DNA of 64,000 bases from QHWT01 sp963755695 (GCA_963755695.1 CAVWLB010000010.1:682001-746000), one strand, 5' to 3'. Counted from the stretch's first letter, positions 26,519-36,638 are shown. Translations and numbers: made by a program. Notes: generated by a model not told the origin, from the sequence alone.

Positions 26519-28275
26519 TCACATCGCCGCACGAATGATCCGGAGGTGGGTTGGCGGCGCCGGCGGCGTTGGCGTTGGCGTCGGCACTGAGCCGGGCGCA
26601 TTCACCTTGACGACCCGTACGAACCGAACGGTCGCGTCCTCGACGCCGCCATTGTAGAGACGGAAGTCCATCCCGCCGTTCTGTCGATTGGCGAAGCCGG
26701 CATCCTCGATGGCGAACTTCGTGGTCTTCCACCTGCCGTCCGCTGTATTGGTCACGACCCTGGTCGATTTATATGCACTACCCCCAGCTGAATCGGTACC
26801 TGAAGCGTCCAGGTCGCGTGGTTGTTATCGAGATAGGTGACGTAGACGTCAACCGCCTCGGGTCCGCCCTTTATGAATTTGTCGTCGACGCCGAAGTAGA
26901 TGTAGTTACTCGCGCTGGCATGATCCGTACGCCGTGCTTCGTAGCTCGTGCCGATCTGTGTGGCGGGTGAAGTGATGGGGACAGTTCGGACGGTGAGCCC
27001 GTCCGGACCGACCTCGCGCTGGATCAGCCACCGTTCCCAGTTCCGCACCACCGGACCGGGCGAACCGCGCTCGCGATCCTCGGCCTCGCGCAGGGCTACC
27101 CAGGCATCCGGGCTATCCGACACTGTCTTGCCGAGCGTCTTCAGCATGTACTGGAATACCGGAGGCGCCAGGCTGTAGTTGCCGAGGAAGATCCAATTCA
27201 TGCGCAGCTGCAGCGCCTTCAGCGTCGACATCTTCACGTGATAGTAGTCGTTGGTTCCGGGTGGCATGCCGCATGTACCCCAGCACTCGTTCTCCGTCCC
27301 GAAGAACCTGGCGGAATCGGCGAGGAAGGGGTGCGCATCGTCGGTGACCATATAGCGCGCACCGTCGATGATTTGGATGGTCGTCCCCCAGTCAGGCGCC
27401 TGCGTCACGTAGTTGAACCATTCCGTGGCGCCGTAACGCGCCCCGGAGCCGAGACGAAGCGCCGCGGAGGCCATTGCATTGGTACCCACCGCCGGATTGA
27501 TCGCCGCAACCCATGCGTTGTAGCTCTGGGTGTCTCCCGTCCATTCGACCCATTCTTCACCGGGCGTGCCAGTGTAAATCAGCTTTCCAGGCTGACCATT
27601 CGTGGCCGACACATAGTCGGTCATTAGGCGTTTGAACCAGGCGAGAAACGCGGTGGGAGTGATGCCTTGCCGTGTCATTTCCGGCACCCACTTGAGGGAC
27701 CACTCGTTCCATTCCCAGCCGCCAGGGATATACCACCCTCGCATCTTCGGATTTGCGGCATAGTTCTTTGCCTTGAAGGCGAGCAGGAATTCGTGGAATT
27801 CGGCCTCGACACCAGGATGCCAGGGTGGATAGAAGTCACCAGGGCTGGTGTTGCCCAGCGTGTCGGGATACGGCCTGTTGGGCCACCGAAACCGAAGCGC
27901 AGTCAAATCCGGGTACTTCGATTTCAACCAGGCAGGAGAGTGAATGACATCCGTGTTATAGAGGCGCAGGATAAACGGCGGCCCCTGCAGCAACTTGTCG
28001 AGCGGAGCCCAGTTGTATGTGCCGTCCGCCGGATTCAGGTCTTTCCACGTCACGGTTGCGAGCTTGAGCGTCGTTTCTCCGGCTGGCAGGTTGAATCCGC
28101 CATACAGCCCGCTATTTGGCGTCCGTTGCACCCACGAGGGCAGCGACCAGTCGTCTTCCGACGGTTGCTGAGAGGCCGGCGCAGTCTGGCCGAGTACTGT
28201 CGGCTGAACTGCGATCGTCAGCGCGGCGAGCATCACGCCAATCACGAAGAGGCGTTTCACGGTTTGGCTTACCAT
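26519..28275 (-). CDS. Secreted glycoside-hydrolase-like protein, frame broken near its 3' end
   Basis: The start at 28275 gives a signal peptide (MVSQTVKRLFVIGVMLAALT). The mature region resembles a TIM-barrel beta-galactosidase-like hydrolase: LYNTDVIHSPAWLKSKYPDL, WYIPGGWEWNEWSLKWVPEM and the acid-rich YTGTPGEEWVEWTGDTQ. After VPIQLG the frame changes. Restoring one base in the C-run 26781-26785 gives GGSAYKSTRVVTNTADGRW and completes a C-terminal beta domain ending APPTHLRIIRAAM. The span is 3n+2, matching one lost base in a homopolymer. The exact GH family is not clear. Breakage at a homopolymer favours a sequencing error. Confidence 0.62.
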
Positions 28276-28544
28276 TGCTTGACGGCCGTCACGCCCTTCT
28301 CGGAGGCGCAGTGAAAGCAGAGGTCGTCGTTTAGGCTGTGCCGGGACATCGTTACCAGAGGGGTTGGCGTGCTTCGCGAGTTCTGCTGTTGCCAGAGCTC
28401 CTTCTTGCGCTCCTCGTTCGTTAGCGGCGAGACATGGCAAACCCAAAAAGATGAAGTGTGCCGGCCGCAGCAGTCGCGCTTCATGTCGGCCAGTGTACCG
28501 AACGCCGCCTCGAGCTCCCGGTCTGTCATTAATGCTTGCTCCAT
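28269..28544 (-). CDS. Small Cys/His-rich protein, possibly detached from its signal peptide
   Basis: From ATG 28544 the frame gives 91 residues including GTLADMKRDCCGRHTSSFWV, CHVS and LCFHCASEKG. The Cys/His spacing suggests metal binding or redox chemistry, but no CXXCH haem site exists. In a neighbouring frame just upstream (28692 to about 28565) is a good signal peptide (FRLILPTFLLAFGLLFSAHP). The two halves probably were one exported protein, joined by a frame change near 28565. The stop overlaps the start of the glycosidase-like gene, so the pair would be coupled. No family is recognised. Confidence 0.4.
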   Translation of the reverse strand: MEQALMTDRELEAAFGTLADMKRDCCGRHTSSFWVCHVSPLTNEERKKELWQQQNSRSTPTPLVTMSRHSLNDDLCFHCASEKGVTAVKQW

Positions 28545-28978
28545 CACTCGGGCCTCGGCGAATTGAGGGTAGGTTTTCGAGAACCCTCTGCGTCGGCGTT
28601 TGTGCGAGGGGATGTGCGCTGAAGAGCAACCCGAATGCCAGGAGGAATGTCGGAAGAATGAGCCGAAAGATCGGGGATTTCGCGTGCAGCACCGTGGCCA
28701 GGCCGCCGGCGCACTTGCGGAATTGCCTGCCAGGTTACGGTATGGTTCGCGGGACGCGCTGTGCGGGATTCGTTCAACCTCCTGGAAGCTGGAGCCCTGC
28801 CAAGCCTTGCCGATTGTGGCCGTCGCGCGGCAGCCCTTACAGAGACGGACGCGTCGCTGGGGAATCTCGTACGTGTAGTACTCGCGCATATACGGCTTGA
28901 TGACGCCGCAGGTGTTGCCCCGGCGCGACGACGTCGCAGTTCAGACGCGACGTCATCAGCTGTCGTTGCAGCGCGTAG

Positions 28979-29125
28979 CCACACGGCCCGGCACGCGCCG
29001 TCGACCTCGCCGGCAACACGAAAGACGGTACCGCCACCGTCAGCGGCCGCCTCACGTTCTCCGCCACCGCGGCTGACAATGCGGCCGTCGCGCGGGTCGA
29101 GTTCCTCGTGGATGGGTCGCACCTG
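28979..29125 (+). pseudogene. Fragment of a protein with bacterial Ig-like domains
   Basis: After an in-frame TAG at 28976 the plus strand reads ARAVDLAGNTKDGTATVSG, then FSATAADNAAVARVEFLVDG. These are the end of one Ig-like repeat (A-x-D-x-AGNT) and the start of the next (VSG-x-x-x-x-SATA-x-DN-x-x-VARVEF-x-VDG), typical of large extracellular adhesins and secreted hydrolases. It stops abruptly where a minus-strand recombinase fragment begins (29122). No start or remainder is nearby, so this is a translocated scrap. Confidence 0.6.
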
Positions 29126-29298
29126 ATGGTCAGGTGGTCGTCGCACCGTCCCTGGTCGCGAGCGCCGAAGCACCCGGGTCGATTCTTTGCCGACATGATG
29201 AATCCCGCGCCGCAGATGCCGCACTTCGTCAGACCCGAGAACAGGTAATGCGGGCGCTTCGCGGCACCGATGGCGCCCGCCTTCATCGTGTGACGGGT
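29122..29298 (-). pseudogene. Serine recombinase zinc-ribbon fragment
   Basis: The minus strand reads KRPHYLFSGLTKCGICGAGF and continues with NRPGCFGARDQGRCDDHLTI. This is the zinc beta-ribbon of large serine recombinases, with four Cys ligands spaced C-x2-C...C-x8-C. Neither the catalytic N-terminal domain nor the coiled-coil C-terminus follows in frame. Its 3' end abuts the Ig-like fragment on the other strand. It is a relic of an integrated element. Confidence 0.72.
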
Positions 29299-29681
29299 CT
29301 GCTTATGACGCGATCGCCTTCGAACTACCCGGACACACGACATACCGTGGGCGAACGCTTCGTCGCGAACACGTGGCCGAGGAGGCGTCTGCTCGCAACA
29401 TACTGCCGCGAAAAGAGTTCGTCCCTTGTTTCGTAGCTGCGCTCGACTGGCCCACGCCTTGCGAGTTCCGTCTCCGGTTCACGATATCCAGGACCAGACC
29501 CGAGTGGATAGCCACGGAACCGGAAGATTCCGTGCGCCCCGTTGTCAATGATGTGCCCTGGGAATGTACGCGAAGAGCCACGAGAGACTGAAACAACCGG
29601 TCAGCGAACCGGCCGCTCGATCGCGGTCAGCACCACGCGCGAGCGGTCATGTGCTCACCGGAAGGGAGCTGGAGAAGCACC
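29299..29681. other. Region upstream of the serine dehydratase gene, no gene recognised
   Basis: About 380 bases between the recombinase scar and the serine dehydratase. Possible frames carry no family signature. It presumably contains the promoter. Confidence 0.4.
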
Positions 29682-31317
29682 ATGTCCAACAGAGAAGACG
29701 TGAGAGACGATGACCGTGATCCGCTCGATCCGTCGGCGCAGGTGCCATCGGAGATTCCGACCGGCCTCGACCGCCGGAAGTTCATCATGCGCAGCGCCGT
29801 GATCTCGGCGGCCGCGGTGATGAACGGCTGCGCGCGATCGGAGACCGAAAAAACCGCTCCGCCACCCGCCGCCGCCGCCGCACCGGCGCCCGCGGCCGCA
29901 TCGGCGCCGCCGCTCGCTGCCGACCTGAACGTCGTGAAGAAGGGAAAGGGGCCGGTGTTGACGACCGTGGACGAGTTCTACAAGGTGGGCCCGGGCCCTT
30001 CCAGCTCGCACACGATTGGTCCGATGCGCATCACCTACGATTTCTACCAGCGAGCCACCAAACTGCCGGCCGACAAACTCGCCAAGGCGACGAAGCTTCA
30101 GGTGAACTTGTTCGGAAGCCTCAGCGCCACCGGCAAGGGACACGGCACGGAACGAGCCGCGCTCGCCGGGCTGGTCGGGAAAGAACCGGCAACCGTCGAC
30201 CCGAAATTTCTCGACGGCTTGCGAGACAAGCCTGACCAGGTGTTCCCGGTGAAGCTCGGCGACAAGTCAATCGACGTGAGCCTCAAGGACGTCATCTACG
30301 ACGCCACCAAGGGCGACTTCAAACACCCGAACACGATGACGGTCAAGCTCCTCGCCGGCAACGAGGTGCTGCTCGAGCAGGAGTACTACTCAGTGGGCGG
30401 CGGATTCATCGAGTGGAAAGGGTATACGCCCCCGAAGAAGAACCCGCCGAAGTACCCGTTCGCGACGATGAAAGAGCTGCGGGCCCACGCCGACAACAAC
30501 AAGACCACGATCGCCAAGATCATGCTGGCCAACGAGATGTCGATCGCGGGCAGGTCGGAAGCGGAGGTCAATGCCTTCGTCGACAAGATCATCAACGCCA
30601 TGGTCGCGACGGTGAAGTCGGGGCTGTCGATGCCGGAGGACGACGTGCTGCCCGGCCCGATCAAACTGCACAGCAAGGCCGCAACCGTTTACAAGCGCGC
30701 CATGGACGACAAGTTTCAAGCAGACCGCGGTATCGGCGCGCTGTCGGCATTTGCGTTGGCGGCATCCGAAGAAAACGGGCGCGGCCACCTCGTGATCACG
30801 GCTCCGACCGGCGGTTCCGCCGGCGTGATGCCGGCGCTGGTCTATGGGCTCGCTCGAGGTCCGGAAGGTCGATCGGCAGAAGATCCGTGACGGCATGCTC
30901 GCGGCTGCGGCGGTCGGCTACCTCTGCAAGCACCATGCGACGCTGTCTGCGGCCGAGGGCGGCTGCCAGGCAGAGATCGGCGTGGCGTCGTCGATGGCTG
31001 CGGCATTGACCGCGACCGCGTACGACGCACCGTCGCTGGTGGTCGAGAATGCGGCCGAATCGGCGCTGGAGCATCACCTGGGCATGACCTGCGACCCGGT
31101 CGCCGGTTACGTGCAGGTTCCGTGCATCGAGCGGTGCGCATTCGGCGCAGTCAAGGCCTGGACCGCCTACGCGATCGCCAGCAACGAGATCGCGTCCAGG
31201 CACCGCGTCAATTTCGACGAAACCGTGATGGCCCTGGCCCAGACCGCCAAAGAGATGAACAGCAAGTACAAGGAAACAAGCGAGGCTGGCCTCGCCCTCT
31301 CCGTCGTGCTCTGCTGA
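29682..31317 (+). CDS. sdaA: L-serine dehydratase with Tat/lipoprotein signal, frame interrupted
   Basis: The Fe-S L-serine ammonia-lyase converts Ser to pyruvate and ammonia. Family motifs are clear: VGPGPSSSHTIGPM, SATGKGHGTE, VITAPTGGSAGVMPALVYG, GCQAEIG and MTCDPVAGYVQVPCIERC, holding the cluster Cys residues. Unusually the N-terminus (MSNREDV at 29682, GGAG seven bases upstream) has a twin-arginine motif (Arg31-Arg32, RRKFIMRSAVISAAAVMNG) followed by Cys50 in a lipobox-like context and a Pro/Ala linker, implying export folded with its cluster. The frame changes near 30848 between VYG and LEVRKVDRQKIRDGM; the span is 3n+1, consistent with one extra base. Confidence 0.83.
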
Positions 31318-31325
31318 TCGCAAGG

Positions 31326-31369
31326 GGCTCCTCGCTCGAACTCGGCTTGGGATAGTTCGACGAGGAGCC
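31326..31369 (+). terminator. Long stem-loop between serine dehydratase and porin
   Basis: Outer arms GGCTCCTCG (31326-31334) and CGAGGAGCC (31361-31369) pair perfectly. After one bulged C, inner arms TCGAACT (31336-31342) and AGTTCGA (31354-31360) pair as well: 16 base pairs with an 11-base loop. No long T-run follows, so it may be a terminator, attenuator or processing site. Confidence 0.55.
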
Positions 31370-31459
31370 TCCATTGCTTCCCGGCGATGGCTCGCCAAGT
31401 CATGGGACACTCCCGTGGCTTGGTGAGTGTCGCAATCCCAGTACTTCAATCAGTTCGGG

Positions 31460-32928
31460 ATGGCTTCGGGATGGAGATTCAACGTGTCGATACCCCGCGC
31501 ATTCATCAAGGCTTCAGTCGCATTGGCGTTGACGTCAGTTACGTTCTTCACGACTTCTGCCTCCGGACAGTCTCCTGCAGCCCGGCCAAACAGCACGGTC
31601 GCCGTTTCGGAACCCAAATCAGCCGCTGCCAGAGAACGCCGGGTCAGCGACGACCCCGTCGAATCCGCCAGGCGGCGACAGATTCAGCAAGTACTTCCGC
31701 ACAGCCGGCATCCGCTGCCGCACCACAGACAAACAACGATCGTTATAGAGATGGAATCGTCATCTGGGAAACTCCCGAAGACGCCAAGGTGCCGTTCCTG
31801 CTGAAGTTCAACATCAATACCCAGCTCCGATATCTCAACACCCAGGATAGCGACGAGACTTTCACCGACCACCTGGGCGTTGTCCGCGAGGTTCATACGC
31901 GCAACGACATCACGGTCAATCGCGCGATGTTCATCCTGGGCGGCTACATCTTCGACCAGAGGGCGCGATACAGCTTCACCGTCTGGACGTCCGCCGGGGC
32001 CGCTTCGATCGTCGTCGCCAGCAACATTGGCTGGCAATTCAACAAGGCCCTCGCGATCACCGGAGGTTACACTGGCGTTCCAGGCAGCCGATCGCTGGTG
32101 AACACGTTCCCATTTTTTACGGCAACCGATAGGAGCATGGCGGACAACTTCTTCCGCCCCGGGTTCACCCAGGGAGTCTGGGCGAACGGAGAACCCGTGA
32201 AGGGGCTGAATTATCTGGCGTTCGTCGGCAACGGTCTCAATACCCTGAGTATCTCGGCAAACAAGATCGATACGCATCTGCTGTTTTCCGGCAGTGTCTG
32301 GTGGGAACCGCTGGGAGCCTACGGGGAACCCGGCAAATCACGCAACATGTACGATGATTATTTCGCCTCCGACAAAGTTCGCATTCGAATTGGCACCGCG
32401 TTTACGAGATCCCGGGAGGACCGTTTTTCAAATCTCGATCAATCAAGTCCCGAGAACACGTCACTGTACAATTCCGACGGCGTGCTGACCTTCTCGACCG
32501 GAGCGTTTGCGCCGGGTGTAACGGTCGACCAGGCCACGTACAGGATGTGGGCGATCGACGGCGGCATCAAATGGAACGGGCTTGCGGTCAACGGGCAATA
32601 CTTCATGCGTTGGCTGAATGATTTCGAAGCCGACGGACCGCTTCCGCTCGCATCCACATTCGACCACGGCGCCGAGCTCTCGGCGGGTTATTTTGTCGAG
32701 CCGAAAAAGTGGATGCTGTATGGCCGCGGATCGTGGGTGCGCGGGCAGTTCGGCGACTCTTATGAGTATGGCGGTGGGGTAAAGTGGCATTTCCTTCCGA
32801 CCGAGCGACTCTGGCTCAACACAGAGCTGTTCCGGGTCAACAAAGCTCCTTATAGCGGGGCCTTTACTCCGTATACCGCAGGGATGACGGGCTGGGTGCC
32901 GATGGTGCAGACGGTCCTCGCTTTTTGA
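31460..32928 (+). CDS. Outer-membrane porin, frame interrupted near the N-terminus
   Basis: ATG at 31460 opens a signal peptide (FIKASVALALTSVTFFTTSA) in one frame. From about 31670 the barrel continues in another frame (QAATDSAST, then AKVPFLLKFNINTQLRYLNT) to the end at 32928. The mature part has repeated amphipathic strands with aromatic girdles, like phosphate-selective or substrate-specific porins (VNRAMFILGGYIFDQRARYS; YGGGVKWHFLPTERLWLNTE), and matches the porin at 48410-50116 in layout. Placement after a secreted serine dehydratase suggests it admits that enzyme's substrate. The span is 3n+2, consistent with one missing base. Confidence 0.72.
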
Positions 32929-33157
32929 CGATCATCAGTTTCTGACATTCGCTCACGTCGCGAGCTCCGTGACCTTCGTGCAGTAGATTCGGCCATCTCC
33001 GGAGCAGGAGCGGGGCCGGCTGCTCCATGCAGCGAGCTTGGCTTCCAGTGTTCCCGCCTGGTAGCATTCGCGTTCAGTTCGTCTTTCACTCCTGAGGGGC
33101 GCCACGCCTTCCATCACCATCTCGATCAGCTTCTTGTAGCGGGTCTCGGCAGGGACA

Positions 33158-33670
33158 CTAGATCATCGTGCCGATCCACCCGACGAGCAGGAGGAACGTC
33201 GTCAGCGCGGCACCAAAACCAACGATGAGGGTCATCTGGGCACGGCCCGAGCGTCCCTTCAGCGATGTGTAGTGGAGGCTGACCAGGTACGGGAGCAAGT
33301 AGGCCATCGGCGAGAGCGCTGTTAGGTAGTCGTTTCCGCCGAACCGCCACAGTGCCCAGAGCCATAGGATCGCAAGAATGATCGTCCCCCCAATATTTAC
33401 TGCACCACTCTTGAACTTGTCGCTCGCGGTGACGTCTGGACCGTAACCCGCGCACTTGAGCTGCATGATTCGCGCGATCATCGAAGCGTCTCCTTTCACG
33501 TCCGGGACCGCCGGAACGACCAACTGCGGGTGAAACCACGCGTCGATGGCGCCGGCGATGAGGTCGACGGCAGCGCCGATGGAGAAGGGCTGCGCGCCAA
33601 TCAGCTCGGTGAGTTCCCCACCATATCGACGCCGCCAGCGAGGCGGGTATAGCTTCAACAACCAGGTCAC
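33158..33670 (-). CDS. Integral membrane protein coupled to PadR
   Basis: 170 residues. The N-terminus (MTWLLKLYPPRWRRRYGGEL) is a signature of a family usually encoded right after a PadR regulator. A short soluble segment follows (AAVDLIAGAIDAWFHPQL), then three or four membrane helices (IILAILWLWALWRF, LSPMAYLLPYLVSLHY, LIVGFGAALTTFLLLVGWIG). The start overlaps the padR stop by four bases. The role is unknown; it is probably the target gene of the adjacent PadR. Confidence 0.8.
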   Translation of the reverse strand: MTWLLKLYPPRWRRRYGGELTELIGAQPFSIGAAVDLIAGAIDAWFHPQLVVPAVPDVKGDASMIARIMQLKCAGYGPDVTASDKFKSGAVNIGGTIILAILWLWALWRFGGNDYLTALSPMAYLLPYLVSLHYTSLKGRSGRAQMTLIVGFGAALTTFLLLVGWIGTMI

Positions 33671-33999
33671 GCCGTTGCCAATCGCTTCTGACCGATGCGG
33701 GTCACGGTCTGCATACTCGCCAGCCTCGCGCGCAACGCCCGTTCGCCAAGCGTCGTGAGCCGGTAGGGATTGCGTCGGTCCTGCGATTTGAGGGCCTCAA
33801 TCAGGCCGCGCGACTCGAGACGGGCGATGGCTCCATAGAGCGAGCCAGGCCCGAACCGCACATCGGCAAATGCCGCGATGTCTTCGGTGATCGCATAGCC
33901 GTGCTTTGGACCCTCGGCGAGGCTGACCAGGATCAGCAGCGCCGGCTCCGAGAACCGTCCAAACGCTTCGAGGTCAACCGCGTCGTCCTGTCGTGCCAT
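33667..33999 (-). CDS. PadR-family transcriptional regulator
   Basis: 110 residues with a PadR winged helix (SEPALLILVSLAEGPKHGYA, ITEDIAAFADVRFGPGSLYG, then AIARLESRGLIEAL). It is coupled to the downstream membrane gene by a four-base overlap. Upstream lies an inverted repeat TACGTAC...GTACGTA in a locally AT-rich segment, a likely operator and promoter. It is intact. Confidence 0.93.
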   Translation of the reverse strand: MARQDDAVDLEAFGRFSEPALLILVSLAEGPKHGYAITEDIAAFADVRFGPGSLYGAIARLESRGLIEALKSQDRRNPYRLTTLGERALRARLASMQTVTRIGQKRLATA

Positions 34000-34015
34000 A
34001 ATCCGCTCCGCGTAA

Positions 34016-34045
34016 TACGTACGACGTAATAATACGATGTACGTA
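34016..34045 (-). promoter_or_regulatory. Inverted repeat upstream of padR, candidate operator
   Basis: TACGTAC (34016-34022) and GTACGTA (34039-34045) are perfect inverted copies about two helical turns apart. They sit 17-46 bases upstream of the padR start and surround the AT-rich stretch gtaataatac, which could be a -10 region. PadR proteins often bind ATGTA-type repeats. Confidence 0.5.
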
Positions 34046-34262
34046 GCATCTGGTCAAGTCGCGCCACCGCATACCGCTCCGACGTCGCGGACACGCCGCG
34101 TCGCCAGAAAATCTGTGGTCGCTGTCTTAGGCAGGAGTGGTCATGCGAAGCGTTTGGCACACATGCTGCGCGACGGTCTGGACGCCAATGCGCGTCATGC
34201 ATCGATGATGGTGACCACCGATGGCAAGGCGAAGTTCGCGCGTCGATAGAGTCGACGCGCGG

Positions 34263-36129
34263 CTATCGAACGACCTGGATGCTGACGTGTGACGGCTGCG
34301 CGGGCGTCCGCGCGATCCGGTGAGTCTGCACCTTGTAGGCCGTTGCGGGCGCCTCGAAGATGTTCGCCACGAACGTCTGCGGATTGCGGTCGTACAGCGG
34401 AAACCACGTGCTCTGCACCTGCACCATGATGCGGTGGCCGGCCTTGAACGTGTAGGCCTGCTGGTGCAGATCGACGGTGAATGGCGTGACCGTGTTGGGG
34501 GCGATCGCCGCCGGCCTGTCCCATCCCTGGTAGTAGCGCCCGCGCATGATGTCCAGTGCGATCGGCAACTGGTAGCCGCCCATCTCCGGCCGCTCCTTGA
34601 CGTCGTCTGGATAGACGTCAATGAGCTTGACCGCCCAGTCGGCGTCGCTTCCGGTCGTCGACGCGAAGAGCGTGGCGACGATATTGCCGGCGACACGGAC
34701 GTCCGACGTGAGCCGCCCGGTCTGCCAGACGAGGACGTCCTGGCGGCCGGCGACGAAGCGCTGATCCTCGGTCATCCATGCCGCCCAGCGCGACCCACGC
34801 GCGTCGTAGGTCCACTCGACCGGCCGGCTGCGATAGGGGACCGGGTGCGCCGGGTCCGACACGTACTCGTCGAACCCGCCGGAGCCGGTCGGCGGATCAA
34901 ACGACAGCCCCTCGTCCGCCTGGAAGTAGAGCCGGCGTTCGACCGCGTCCTTCGGCGGCCAGGAGTCGAACGCTCGCCACTCGTTGCCGCCGGCGTCGAA
35001 GACCTGCGCTTCGGGAATCGCCGAGCGGTCGCCGTCGTGCAGATAGTGACGGAACCACCGCGCCTGGATCTCGCGGCGGTAGTACTCGCCGGTCGGTGAG
35101 CCGAATTGAATCTTGCCGAGCGACGTGCCGGCATCACCTGCCCACTGACCGTGCGACCACGGCCCCATCACGAGGTAATTCTGGCGTTCGCGATCGTTCT
35201 TCTCGAACGAGGCGTAGGTGGCGATCGGACCGTACATGTCCTCCTGGTCCCACCAGCCGCCGACCGACAGCGTCGGCACCGTCGTGTGCGTCAGGCGCAG
35301 CGGCACGGAGCGCGTCTTCCACTCGTCGTCGTAGGCAGGGTGGGTGGTGATCCGGCGCCAGGTGGGCCACTGGTCCGCGCCGATCGCCTTCGCGAGCGCG
35401 CCGAGGTTCGGGAAGCTGAGATACCAATCGTAGGTGTCGTAGCGCGATGGCGCCGGCAGAATCGAGAGATCCTTGCTCGCCTCCATCATCCACGAGGTAC
35501 TCGGTGCCGTAGGACTGGCGGAACGCCCCCTGGTGGAAGAAGTCGTCGCCCATCCACGTGTCGCCCATCGGCGCCTGCGGGCTAATCGCCTTGAGCGCCG
35601 GGTGCGGATCGATCGCGGTCATGTCGGTCAGCCAGCCCGGATACGAGATGCCGAGCGCGCCGACGCGGCGGTTGTTGTTCGGGACGTTCTTCACCAGCCA
35701 GTCGATCGTGTCCCAGGTGTCGGACGACTCGTCGACACAGTGCGGCCCGCGCTCGGCGCACGGCGGGCGGTTCATGACGAAGCTGCCCTCGGACTTGAAG
35801 CGGCCGCGAATGTCCTGAAAGACGAGGATATAGCCGTCCTTCTCGAACTCTTCGTTGGTGTAGACGACGTCCTGACCGCTCGCACCGCTGCTCGCCCCGT
35901 ACGGCGTCCGCCGAAGCAGCATCGGCAGCGGACCCGGCTTGCCCTTCGGCGTCAGGATGACCGTGAACAGCTTCGTGCCGTCGCGCGTCGCGATCATCGC
36001 GTCGCGGCGGTCGAAGAGTTGATCGACGGATGAAGTCGGCTTCGCTTGCCATGCCACCCCGGCCGATCCGAGCGCGGCGAACAGGGCGATCGGCAGCGCC
36101 GCACGAGTCCGATTGTGCATGAGCCGCAT
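34263..36129 (-). CDS. Exported CocE/NonD-family hydrolase (X-Pro dipeptidyl-peptidase-like), frame interrupted
   Basis: From 36129 the protein starts with a signal peptide (RAALPIALFAALGSAGVAWQ) and an alpha/beta hydrolase domain: RRTPYGA, VFQDIRGRFKSEG and the nucleophile elbow GISYPG. Near 35490 (EYLV to MMEASKDLSILPAP) the frame shifts by one; the span is 3n+1. The second part supplies GPWSHGQWAG with the catalytic His and the C-terminal jelly-roll domain (RPVEWTYDARG to the end). Family members cleave N-terminal X-Pro dipeptides or amide/ester bonds. It could feed amino acids to the neighbouring catabolic genes. A start at the internal Met four residues in is possible. Confidence 0.85.
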
Positions 36130-36214
36130 CTTATAGCAGCGTCAGGCGCGAGCGACGGACGCCCCGCAACCAGCTCTATTCGGACCATGAGGTCGCCGGT
36201 ATCTGGCGACCCCT

Positions 36215-36340
36215 TCATGTCTCTGGCGCGCTCAGCATTTCGGCCAGATCGTCCTTCAGCGTGATCTTCAACTCGTCGTCGTCGGGTTCGAGCAAGATCG
36301 CTTCGATCAGCGCTCCTAACGGGGACGTCCTGGACGATCT
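36215..36340 (-). pseudogene. Serine recombinase C-terminal tail remnant
   Basis: The minus strand reads ALIEAILLEPDDDELKITLK followed by DDLAEMLSAPET and TGA. Its spacing (I-x-x-I-x-L-x-P...L-x-I-x-L-x-x-DLAxML) is that of the last beta segment of large serine recombinases, as in the remnant beside tRNA-fMet. Nothing else of the recombinase is nearby; a truncated ankyrin gene abuts it upstream. Confidence 0.6.
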
Positions 36341-36383
36341 CGCCAGCCCAACGAAATTCGGACTCGCTTGACCCGGCCCCGGC

Positions 36384-36638
36384 TTACCCGTTATCTCGAC
36401 GCGCTGCCTTCTCAAGGATGAGCGCCAGGTCGGGTCGGCCTGACTTCTTCGCCCAAGCCTTCGGACGGGCCCATGGCTCCGCATCGGTTTCAACCGGATC
36501 CGCGCCGCGTTCGAGCAGCAGCTTCACCATCTCCAATCGCCCCCACCGGCATGCCCAGCCGAGCGGCGTGCTTGCAAGCAAATCGTCACGGACATCGAGG
36601 CGTGCACTTCGATCGAGCAGAAGCGTGGCGTACGTCAC
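36384..36638 (-). CDS. Ankyrin-repeat protein, probably truncated
   Basis: 84 residues contain one clear ankyrin repeat (STPLGWACRWGRLEMVKLLL, then ERGADPVETD), half a repeat before it (ATLLLDRSARLDVRDD) and a closing helix (GRPDLALILEKAARR). The frame starts at a Met inside a repeat, so N-terminal repeats are probably lost. It borders the recombinase tail remnant and the operon that ends at 36699, which suggests a rearrangement breakpoint. Ankyrin domains bind proteins; no specific role can be given. Confidence 0.5.
   Translation of the reverse strand: MTYATLLLDRSARLDVRDDLLASTPLGWACRWGRLEMVKLLLERGADPVETDAEPWARPKAWAKKSGRPDLALILEKAARRDNG

Noticed and set aside
30848..30860. Programmed ribosomal frameshifting in serine dehydratase
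   Set aside because: No slippery heptamer or downstream pseudoknot-like structure is visible and many unrelated genes have similar breaks, so an indel is simpler.
32937..33120. Transposase-like remnant after the porin gene
   Set aside because: A short minus-strand frame looks mildly coherent but has no DDE motif, terminal repeats or recognisable family sequence.
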